IMG/VR virus record: IMGVR_UViG_3300044970_002342
Location: 1 to 26,045 of that record
DNA length: 26,045 nucleotides
Source of the DNA: a virus
Reading direction: 5' to 3' (one strand)
This document shows positions 8,801 to 15,822 of the stretch, piece by piece. The position numbers were made by a program, and so were the translations under genes. The notes under the pieces were generated by a model. The model had not been told where the DNA came from, searched no databases, and saw only the letters and a list, made by a program, of their open reading frames with translations. Position 1 is the first letter of the stretch; each line of letters opens with the position of its first letter.

Positions 8801-11181
8801 TCGAATATCACCAAGTTGTTACCGCGACAACTGTTGGTGACATTGAAAATATTGTAACCAATAAAACGAAAAATAATACAATTTATTCTAAAAGTTTTTA
8901 TAGACGTATCATTGATGGTGAGATGGATATAGTTTTCAATAATGTTACCGATAAAGATAATAACCCCAATTATGGTACTACAAATGTAAAACAATTAAAA
9001 TCAATTCAAAACTATAAAAATTTAGGTGTGGTTATGTTAATGAAAGGTGTTGACCCATATACAACTAGACAAAAAACTAAAATTGATATATCAAAACCAT
9101 TTGGATTAAGTGATGGTGAATTAGTTGTTGAATCAGATTATAAGTTAAACATACCAATCAATAATAATTTAAGTTTATTACGTCACGATAAAATTATCAA
9201 TAACAATGGTGTGTCATTATTTAGTCCGTCATATGTTTTTACCGCATCTACAGGTACAGGACTTTTTAAATATAGTGCGTATACAACACACAATCATTCT
9301 TTATTTTCTAATTTTGATTCTGAAAATGATTCAGATAATCCTGATATAAAAATAAACAACCCTATTGGAACTCAACTAAGTGGTTATTATGTTGCGGGTA
9401 AAACAGTACCAAGTGGGGCGTGGTCAGGACCAAATACATATGTGAATAATTCACCCGATAGTTACTTTGAAAATGAATATGTTGAAGGTGGTGGATTGAT
9501 GGCTAGAAGATGTAAAGGTACTGAAACTATAGGAACAAGGTGGTGTGGGGCGGGTTTAGTAACATATAATACAAATGTATATTCAACAGGAATAACTATG
9601 AACATGTCATCAAATAGTAAAATAATAATGAGGTCTGATAGATTACCACGTTCAAGTTCATTTGATGACAGATTTGTTTTCGCTCAAAACAAATCTTTTA
9701 CACTTTCGGTTGTTTCAGATGATGGGATTTCTACTGAGATATTAGGAACGGTAACCGCAAATTCAGATTTTACAACAGGACAAGGTGTGGATTTTGAAGA
9801 AGCTTATGGTTCAGGAACAACATCAGTTATTAGTTCGTTTAGTTGTAATAACATGGTGCCTTTAGATGCATATCAACAAACTGCAGGTGATAGTATATCT
9901 GTTAAAACACCAAAAGATGATTATCCTGATGTATATTATACTAGCGGTGATAAAGATTATCCAATAATGGTTAATGGATGTTATAGATTAGTTGCAAAGG
10001 AGTTGGCTATTGCTGCGGATTTAAAAGCGTTTGCCGAGTGGAGGTCAAGATTTCTAATGGGTTTTGCAATCTGTAGAAATGTTGTTGGAATGACATTTAC
10101 AAATCAATGGATTAATGGTGTTTTATATATGCCTGGTTTCCAAAACGATAAAGTATATCCTGCATTAGAAACAAAAAACCCAACATATTTGTATTGTAAA
10201 GACAAGATAGTTTTCAGAGAAGAAAATAATTCATTCTTTTATAGGTCATCACCATATAATCAAAGTACTGCAAAATTTATAGGAAAGACAATAGAAGGAA
10301 ATACTACAGAACAAGGTTCAAATGAATACTTTTTAGGTAATCCAACAACAATGATGGATTTAGGTCCTAAAGATAACATTGTTAAATTTATTTGTAATAA
10401 ACCAGAATTTCAAGGATATAATATAGATAGACTTGAAGCCACATCATATTCAAATATTGGTGACATAACTCAATTATTTATTATAAGTAGATTATCAAAT
10501 GACAGTTTTTTAAAAAAATTATTATCATTTGGTGGTGGTATTGGAGAATTATTTAGTAGACCTGGTGAAAAAATAGATGGTGACTACGCACAATTAACAA
10601 GTATTAATAGTGAACTTGGTGTGGTACCATTTTCACCTGAAACATATAAAGACGCTAATTTATTTTTTAATGCGACACCTGAACCTATTGTTGGTATCTT
10701 CTTTAGTGGTGATACAACACCAAGAGATTTGGTAACACCTGGTAGAGAAATATTTATAGATACACCAACAAAGTTTGCATATAACTTTTTTGGACATAAC
10801 TCACAGACAGTACCAATGTATAAATGGGAATTAAAACCAACAGGTAAACAAAGTATTTTTGGTTCTGAAAATAATAACTGGGCAACCAAAAGAAGTGACT
10901 TTAAAATAATACCATATCAAGGAATTGACCGACTAAATGATGATACGTATTTTAAAAGCGGAATTAAAAACCCAACAACGCAAAGACCTGGATACATTTA
11001 TGATTCAATTGGATTAACAGGTGCAACAGGTATTGTAACAGGATTTACATATGATGGATTTTTAAATTCTGACAGCCCATCAAAATTTATTGTTGGTGCG
11101 CCATTCCACTTTTATTTTGGTTTAAAAGTTGGAAAAACAGCATACGACATATTTGTAAAGAAAAATTTAATTGATTTATAA
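5878..11181 (+). CDS. Very large structural protein with membrane-like segments, probable baseplate component
   Basis: A 1767-residue protein I do not recognise as a whole. An N-terminal region holds a carboxypeptidase-regulatory/Cna-B-like beta domain: VIVGRVVANGGFGVPNAKV at about 54-72, closed by NESGDYMIVGVPLG near 152-165. Residues about 621-716 form a strongly hydrophobic block, probably two or three helices including an Ala-rich stretch, followed by a basic KIRKFKF and a CxxCxC cluster (Cys737, Cys740, Cys742) that could bind metal. The remaining 1000 residues are Asn/Thr/Gly-rich, strand-like, and end in a conserved-looking region (WINGVLYMPGFQ). Its place after gp6 suggests a baseplate or tail-tip role. 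The stop and next start share TAATG. The hydrophobic block is unusual for a virion wedge protein. Function is inferred from position. Confidence 0.7.
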   Translation: MPKSYRIRTSVDGFQNSDKSIRVQIDQDFDFLEVLSLKLTQSDVYRRFCSDYGVIVGRVVANGGFGVPNAKVSVFVPLDAIDENDPIISTLYPYKDISTKNEDGYRYNLLPYTPSYDGHVATGTFPTREDVSTRKEVLSIYEKYYKYTVKTNESGDYMIVGVPLGNQTVFLDVDLSDMGCFSLRPTDLIRMGRATEKQFDGNQFKSSSDLASLPQLVTQAKTLSVSSFWGVGDQCDVGITRVDFDLRDSNIVIEPVSTFMGSIMSSGKSAYLRNNCKPGTEQGDLCSMVASPGRILAIRQTINSDVNGDPVLEQYQLEQGGKVIDENGAFVVDVPMNLDYVTTNEFGELVLSNDPKIGIPTKGKYRFKIKWEDGEKELGAIQSSDSIIGPGLINLSAFNPKGSLLRANYLVPNIKEYGWENSNSDPNYLPETTEQYVFSDDNLKIQEIVTSSFAAKTTLFLDKIEGQYNKITIYIKETGSTDFEIKNSKWIDLPKGGIIKIVIDKKAKSINFNSGTQTLNTYRTVKLTFKNIPYQKALLQKSYSFSLDWDDYPDKDEAISCRDFFYEFNYNKVYTTAQLIDEYRKGTNRGRFLSIKEILERSCESEVNKFPTNDGVRNFDLLYFIIAIIFQLLSIVGAALIIIYHIVKFLWNNFAPILLSAFIALAIYNSTQEALAAAAAATGSALSFGATFLLVLPFALKAIAWAAAAGIVTALFNKIRKFKFPAFNLPMITYPDCSTCDCSDGGNDDSNNFGIDTLSNGDVNSSPLADVNLPGVYQPFENLDNDILILKKNSGFGEVIAGRDDVDTKNYARTPYYNNTNNESYWSKNEIPLPERINLYNTKGHYFDNVDGGGSNRIKIFPNYEKNKDRATPFYEDQPLVFLVDADQIGTFTTGSMISFVNLNRTYDINILSASTVQNGLNNFSVTGTTIPSGTTEIEITYASPNGGGMIKKSFAINQTLYTNGIGSYTFPSDIEYHQVVTATTVGDIENIVTNKTKNNTIYSKSFYRRIIDGEMDIVFNNVTDKDNNPNYGTTNVKQLKSIQNYKNLGVVMLMKGVDPYTTRQKTKIDISKPFGLSDGELVVESDYKLNIPINNNLSLLRHDKIINNNGVSLFSPSYVFTASTGTGLFKYSAYTTHNHSLFSNFDSENDSDNPDIKINNPIGTQLSGYYVAGKTVPSGAWSGPNTYVNNSPDSYFENEYVEGGGLMARRCKGTETIGTRWCGAGLVTYNTNVYSTGITMNMSSNSKIIMRSDRLPRSSSFDDRFVFAQNKSFTLSVVSDDGISTEILGTVTANSDFTTGQGVDFEEAYGSGTTSVISSFSCNNMVPLDAYQQTAGDSISVKTPKDDYPDVYYTSGDKDYPIMVNGCYRLVAKELAIAADLKAFAEWRSRFLMGFAICRNVVGMTFTNQWINGVLYMPGFQNDKVYPALETKNPTYLYCKDKIVFREENNSFFYRSSPYNQSTAKFIGKTIEGNTTEQGSNEYFLGNPTTMMDLGPKDNIVKFICNKPEFQGYNIDRLEATSYSNIGDITQLFIISRLSNDSFLKKLLSFGGGIGELFSRPGEKIDGDYAQLTSINSELGVVPFSPETYKDANLFFNATPEPIVGIFFSGDTTPRDLVTPGREIFIDTPTKFAYNFFGHNSQTVPMYKWELKPTGKQSIFGSENNNWATKRSDFKIIPYQGIDRLNDDTYFKSGIKNPTTQRPGYIYDSIGLTGATGIVTGFTYDGFLNSDSPSKFIVGAPFHFYFGLKVGKTAYDIFVKKNLIDL

Positions 11182-12944
11182 TGGCAGGAGTACAAAGTGA
11201 TATTACAATATTAAAAGGTAGTGACAGGTATAAAGGTGCGACTGAAAGAATTATTTCTATCCCTGCCGAGTTTATATCTGACCAAAAAGAATTCATTGAA
11301 TCAGACAGAACAAGGAATGTAAACCTTTTAGAACAATCCCAAGTTGAAAGACAAAATTCAACATTGTTTAGAATTAGTGGAAAAATAACAAATATATTTT
11401 CAAATATAATTGAAGGTTCTACAGATTATGATGGATTTAAAAATTTCTTATATTTAACTAATGGATTAGAAGTTGTTGAAAACAACCAAATATTATTTAA
11501 CAACTTTGAAAGAGTACCAGATACTTTTGGATTAAGATGGAACGGGTTTCCACAATACAACGAGTTTAATTTCATAAGAACTGACTATGATAATAAACAC
11601 ATACTATTTAAACCTCAAAGCGCCTCAACATATAATTGGTCTGTGTTTTTAAGTTATCCTTTTTCTTCATCAACAGAACAAAAAATGAGTTATGTTGATA
11701 AGCAATTGGATGGTAACACAATTTCATTCAAAGCGTCTGATGGTATACCTTTTACACTTTTTAATAATGTTATAAATGGTGTGAAATACATTACTTTTAG
11801 ATGTGGTGGTAACCACAATTTACAAACATCACAATATGTTGAATTGTCAATAAAATACAATAATAACAATTTGTTTAGAGTTGATTTATTAGGAGAACCA
11901 AATTACGACAATGCAAATACAAGTTTTTCAATTCAGGACCTTGGTTATACAGGTACAACATTTTTAAATGGTACCACAGGAACACTTAAACGTATTGTTA
12001 ATATTGAAAATTCAGGTGAAACAAAATCTAAGTATTATGTTAGATTACATAAACTTTTAACCAATGAAACAGATTCGAATATTAATAATTTAGGGTTTGA
12101 AAACAATCCATTTTCAACACAACAAAAAATGGAATATTCTGCCCTAACACCAAACTTACAACAAAGAGTTTCAATTAAAGAAGGAACTCAAAGTTATAGT
12201 TTTACATTTCAAAACGATTTTGATATTAAAGAAATATATGATAACAACTTTAAACCAATAACCAAATTTTACGCAACAATAATTAATAAAGGTTATTATG
12301 GATGGTTCAATAAACCATTATTGAATACTAATAAAGCTTTACAATATGGTTGGAATTTTAATTTTCATCAAGATGTGATTGACGATTGGTGGGGAATTAA
12401 TAATGTTGATAGTTTAGAGAATATAAGTGTAGGTACATATCAGAGAGCATCACTTACTAAACTTTATAATTTTTATTATAATATACCACCTAAAAAAGAT
12501 GATATTTTAATTGGTGACTTTTGTGAATACAATGAAATAGAACAAACGGAATATGTTGTATCTAATTGCCAACACAAAATAACATTTAATGATTCGGTTT
12601 ATCAAACAAATGATAACGGGTCAACAATACCACCAGGTTATTTTTATCAACCACACCACCCAATCACAATTAGAGAATTTTACACAACTTTATCTAGCTC
12701 TGACGGTCAAATATCCACAACAAAAAAACCTTGGGCTTATTATTCCGAAGGATTAAACAAATGGATTTGGCGTGATATAATACCATACGGTGAATCTGAT
12801 GGTGATGTTGGTGTTAATTATCCATATTTGAATGACGCTCATTACCCATTTGGTGATGTATTATTTCTTTTAACTACACCGTTTAAGAACATAAACTTTG
12901 AGGTTGAAATAACCGACGAACCTATATCTGATAATTGTGAATAA
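11181..12944 (+). CDS. Structural protein of unknown function, tail/baseplate module
   Basis: A 587-residue protein in the structural operon that I do not recognise. It starts in a TAATG overlap with the preceding stop. The first 90 residues are charged and helical (EFIESDRTRNVNLLEQSQVE); the rest is strand-rich and heavy in Tyr, Asn and Phe, with clusters of Trp such as DVIDDWWGINN and KPWAYYSEGLNKWIW. There is no signal peptide or membrane segment. Aromatic, Asn-rich beta proteins are common among baseplate and fibre-attachment components, and the neighbours on both sides are structural. The last 8 bases overlap the next gene. Equivalence to any T4 protein (for example gp8 or gp10) is not visible. 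Confidence 0.62.
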   Translation: MAGVQSDITILKGSDRYKGATERIISIPAEFISDQKEFIESDRTRNVNLLEQSQVERQNSTLFRISGKITNIFSNIIEGSTDYDGFKNFLYLTNGLEVVENNQILFNNFERVPDTFGLRWNGFPQYNEFNFIRTDYDNKHILFKPQSASTYNWSVFLSYPFSSSTEQKMSYVDKQLDGNTISFKASDGIPFTLFNNVINGVKYITFRCGGNHNLQTSQYVELSIKYNNNNLFRVDLLGEPNYDNANTSFSIQDLGYTGTTFLNGTTGTLKRIVNIENSGETKSKYYVRLHKLLTNETDSNINNLGFENNPFSTQQKMEYSALTPNLQQRVSIKEGTQSYSFTFQNDFDIKEIYDNNFKPITKFYATIINKGYYGWFNKPLLNTNKALQYGWNFNFHQDVIDDWWGINNVDSLENISVGTYQRASLTKLYNFYYNIPPKKDDILIGDFCEYNEIEQTEYVVSNCQHKITFNDSVYQTNDNGSTIPPGYFYQPHHPITIREFYTTLSSSDGQISTTKKPWAYYSEGLNKWIWRDIIPYGESDGDVGVNYPYLNDAHYPFGDVLFLLTTPFKNINFEVEITDEPISDNCE

Positions 12945-13785
12945 TTATAGATTTAGATATAATCCCGTACCACCAATATCTGGTTTGACAGGTGATTTGG
13001 CAATTAACTTGCCGATATTAGCGCCTTGGGATTTGGGTGGGGTGAATGAAAGTATTGATGTTTTTGAAACAGAAATCATACAACAAAGTATTAACCCGAT
13101 TGACGATTTAGAGACTATAAGGTATTCACATTTACCTTGGAGAGAATCTATTAAAGAACCACCAAATAATACTTCGATAAATTATGAATTTTATTTTTAT
13201 TCTGCTCAAACCGATTCGTCAATTACCGCAACGACTAATAGTGATAATTGGGTTATAGATTATAGAGCTAATGGATATACAAACAGACAAATTTATTATT
13301 ACGAAGGAGTTTTCAATAAATCTTATTTTAAGTTAGACTTTTATGACGGTAAAAAAAGTACAAGACAACAAATCTTATTAACTATTATAATCCCCGCACA
13401 ACAAGGTTTAACAACAGATGCGGTTATAGGACAAAATACGGTAAAGATTAAAAAACCAAAATTTTCCTTAAATCATGTTGGTGATAAAGAAGGGTATTAT
13501 GTCTATTGGTTAAAAAATAGAGATTTCATTGATATCGATACCTTGTACATGTCATGTAAGTATTATGATGCGGGTATTGGACAATTTAAAAGAATGATGA
13601 ATATAACTCAAGGTGAACTACAAGATAAATTTAATTTTTCACAAGAAACATATTTTTACTATACATTAAAATTAAACTACGATACGTACAAATATGAAGT
13701 TTATTTAGACGACACAATAACAGACGAAACAAGGGTTGGAACAACATCTAAACCCATAAAATGGTATGAATATGTAAATCCGTGA
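12937..13785 (+). CDS. Unknown structural-module protein with a GTG start
   Basis: 282 residues, unrecognised. No in-frame ATG is close to the start. GTG at 12937 lies within the preceding gene's last codons and overlaps it by 8 bases, so translation by a terminating ribosome is likely. The sequence is strand-rich with Pro motifs near the N-terminus (YNPVPPISGLTGDLAINLP) and many Tyr. Residues 80-190 carry motifs such as NWVIDYRANGYTNRQIYYY that could form a concanavalin-like beta sandwich, but this is a guess. No signal peptide is present. It ends in a GTGA overlap with the next gene, making three consecutive coupled genes. A tail or baseplate role is inferred from context. Confidence 0.6.
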   Translation: MNNYRFRYNPVPPISGLTGDLAINLPILAPWDLGGVNESIDVFETEIIQQSINPIDDLETIRYSHLPWRESIKEPPNNTSINYEFYFYSAQTDSSITATTNSDNWVIDYRANGYTNRQIYYYEGVFNKSYFKLDFYDGKKSTRQQILLTIIIPAQQGLTTDAVIGQNTVKIKKPKFSLNHVGDKEGYYVYWLKNRDFIDIDTLYMSCKYYDAGIGQFKRMMNITQGELQDKFNFSQETYFYYTLKLNYDTYKYEVYLDDTITDETRVGTTSKPIKWYEYVNP

Positions 13786-14906
13786 ACACTGAACAATACA
13801 ATATAGTTATTTCCCAAGAGTTTTTAAAATCTGCAATCGTTAATGTTAATGTTAGTGGTAAGACTGAACAATCTTGGACAGGGTTAACTTACCTTTTATC
13901 GGGTGGTACTAATGGTGATTCTGTTTTGACAGGTTTAACAATTCCTGTATTTTTTGAACAATCATATAAGGATATTGGTTATTATTCTGGTTTTGATGGT
14001 GCGATATATCAACAAGATATTAATAATAATTTTATTTATTCGGCAACAACAGGGTCACCATATAATTTATTTGTTTATAATACATCAGAGGCTTTATCTC
14101 AAGAAATCACTTATAATATTGATTGGGGTGATGCATCACCAATTGAAACTTTTGTTAAAAAGTACCCAAGTTATATTGAGCACTCATATCCACCACTAAT
14201 AGATGGTAAAAGTAAAATTTATTCTGTTAGTCTTAGTGGTACCGCGGCTTGGGGAACAACTGTAACAACAAAAAATATTACTGTCCCATATAGTAAAGTA
14301 AGTTTTAATAATCCTGATGGGGAATATTATTTTATTATGAACTCAGGCGCTTGGTCGGCAACACCAATATCGTATAAATGGATTTTTACAGGTGATAGTT
14401 ATAATTCTATTTACGCACAAAAAAGTTCAAATTACACAACAGTACCTTATTTTGTCACAGGATTTACAACTTCTAAAGTAACACAATTAAAACAATATGG
14501 ACCATACACCTATGTTGTTGGTGCACCTGTATATAGAAAAGAAACTGTAATTGGTTGGATTACTGCGATACAAGATGATTACACAGGGTATACATATGAC
14601 AATGTATTGTATTATGATTTTCCCGCAGGATACACTCTATTCATTACAGGGTATATAAATCCATCACAACCTGACAAAGTAATTCCAATCGTATCAGGTA
14701 TGACAGAATATAATATGACACCAGTACCGATAGTAAAAGAAGAAATATTAATAGGTATGGTAAACGCAACAGAAATACAATCAAATGTATTTATTGATAG
14801 AGGTAGATTATCAGGGACTGAAAGTTTTCTAAGATTAGGGGAAGTTGACAATCTCGGAGACCTCATAAAATACGGATATGGATATTTTAAAATAATAGAA
14901 CAATAA
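13782..14906 (+). CDS. Structural-module protein with a PKD-like domain, GTG start
   Basis: 374 residues. The GTG at 13782 overlaps the preceding TGA (GTGA, 4 bases) and no in-frame ATG is near, so the GTG start is well supported. Residues about 95-170 look like a PKD (Ig-like) domain: ITYNIDWGDASPIETF with the WGD signature at 115-117, EHSYP at 133-137, and the closing strand YSVSLSGTAAWG then ITVPY. PKD domains are common in surface and tail proteins and usually act as spacers or carbohydrate-facing modules. The C-terminal part (about 180-374) is strand-rich and unassigned. Two bases separate its stop region from the next ATG. Likely a tail or baseplate decoration protein. Confidence 0.63.
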   Translation: MNTEQYNIVISQEFLKSAIVNVNVSGKTEQSWTGLTYLLSGGTNGDSVLTGLTIPVFFEQSYKDIGYYSGFDGAIYQQDINNNFIYSATTGSPYNLFVYNTSEALSQEITYNIDWGDASPIETFVKKYPSYIEHSYPPLIDGKSKIYSVSLSGTAAWGTTVTTKNITVPYSKVSFNNPDGEYYFIMNSGAWSATPISYKWIFTGDSYNSIYAQKSSNYTTVPYFVTGFTTSKVTQLKQYGPYTYVVGAPVYRKETVIGWITAIQDDYTGYTYDNVLYYDFPAGYTLFITGYINPSQPDKVIPIVSGMTEYNMTPVPIVKEEILIGMVNATEIQSNVFIDRGRLSGTESFLRLGEVDNLGDLIKYGYGYFKIIEQ

Positions 14907-14907
14907 T

Positions 14908-15822
14908 ATGGCACTTGGAACCTATGGTATAACTAGACCCGCCGACATGGCACCCGAAGATGTTGAAATCATTATGGTTTATACACCATCAAGAGATTTT
15001 ACATCAAATCCTGTAATTAAAAAATTAAACGCATCACAAATATTAACACCATATTTTAACAACGCCAATACAGGTGGTGGTACTAATGAAATATTAGGTG
15101 GTTTGTATAATATGAAATTACCTGCAACAGAATTTAATAAAGTTGGAATTTACACTTTAATGGTTAGACCTGTACAAATTAGAACTAATTTAACAGATTG
15201 CGGTGTTTTAGCGGCATTACCAAGTGTTAAGGGGTTAGTTATTGATACAAATAATGTAGATTCGCAATTTAGAAATAGATTTGTTTCACAAGGTCTTGTT
15301 GGATATAGAGTAGAATATTTAAATTCTGATGGTACTAAAATTCCTAATTTTTATAGGATGATAACATCTTCTTTTTTTGTTGATGCTGTTGTTAGTCAAC
15401 CAGGCACTAGTAATATTAGTTCAGTAAGATACAGATATATTGACGCTCCATCGGCAAAAAACTTAGTTTTTTGTACCGTATCACCATCAAGTGCTCCATC
15501 AAACAACCCAAATGCTGTTCCATATATTGGACAACCAGGTCAAAATGTTATATTAACAAACACATTTTTCAACCCATTTACTATTGAAATTGAAATGGCA
15601 GAATATGATTTAAATAGTGTGGCAATTGCGTTATACGGTAACCAAAGTAAAGCAATGGAAACAGGTGTCTACACCATTTATGATTCTGAAAGTAGAATAT
15701 ATAAACAATATAATCTGTTTGAAGTTAGGGATGATTTCGGTAACTTACTTTATGAAGTTCGTCAAGATAGACTTAATAATATTGCATTCAATTATAGTTT
15801 AGATAATATAATACCCGAATAA
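14908..15822 (+). CDS. Unknown structural-module protein
   Basis: 304 residues, unrecognised. It begins MALGTYGITRPADMAPEDVE, one base after the previous stop, and ends in a TAATG overlap with the gpI/gp7-like gene, so it is part of the same transcript. Composition is typical of soluble beta-rich virion proteins, with few Cys and no signal peptide or membrane segment. The C-terminus contains AVGIYTIYDSESR-like and QYNLFEVRDDFGNLLYEVRQ strands. The short distance to the baseplate wedge genes suggests a baseplate or tail-completion role, and the length is near that of T4 gp8 (334), but I see no sequence match to it. Confidence 0.6.
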   Translation: MALGTYGITRPADMAPEDVEIIMVYTPSRDFTSNPVIKKLNASQILTPYFNNANTGGGTNEILGGLYNMKLPATEFNKVGIYTLMVRPVQIRTNLTDCGVLAALPSVKGLVIDTNNVDSQFRNRFVSQGLVGYRVEYLNSDGTKIPNFYRMITSSFFVDAVVSQPGTSNISSVRYRYIDAPSAKNLVFCTVSPSSAPSNNPNAVPYIGQPGQNVILTNTFFNPFTIEIEMAEYDLNSVAIALYGNQSKAMETGVYTIYDSESRIYKQYNLFEVRDDFGNLLYEVRQDRLNNIAFNYSLDNIIPE

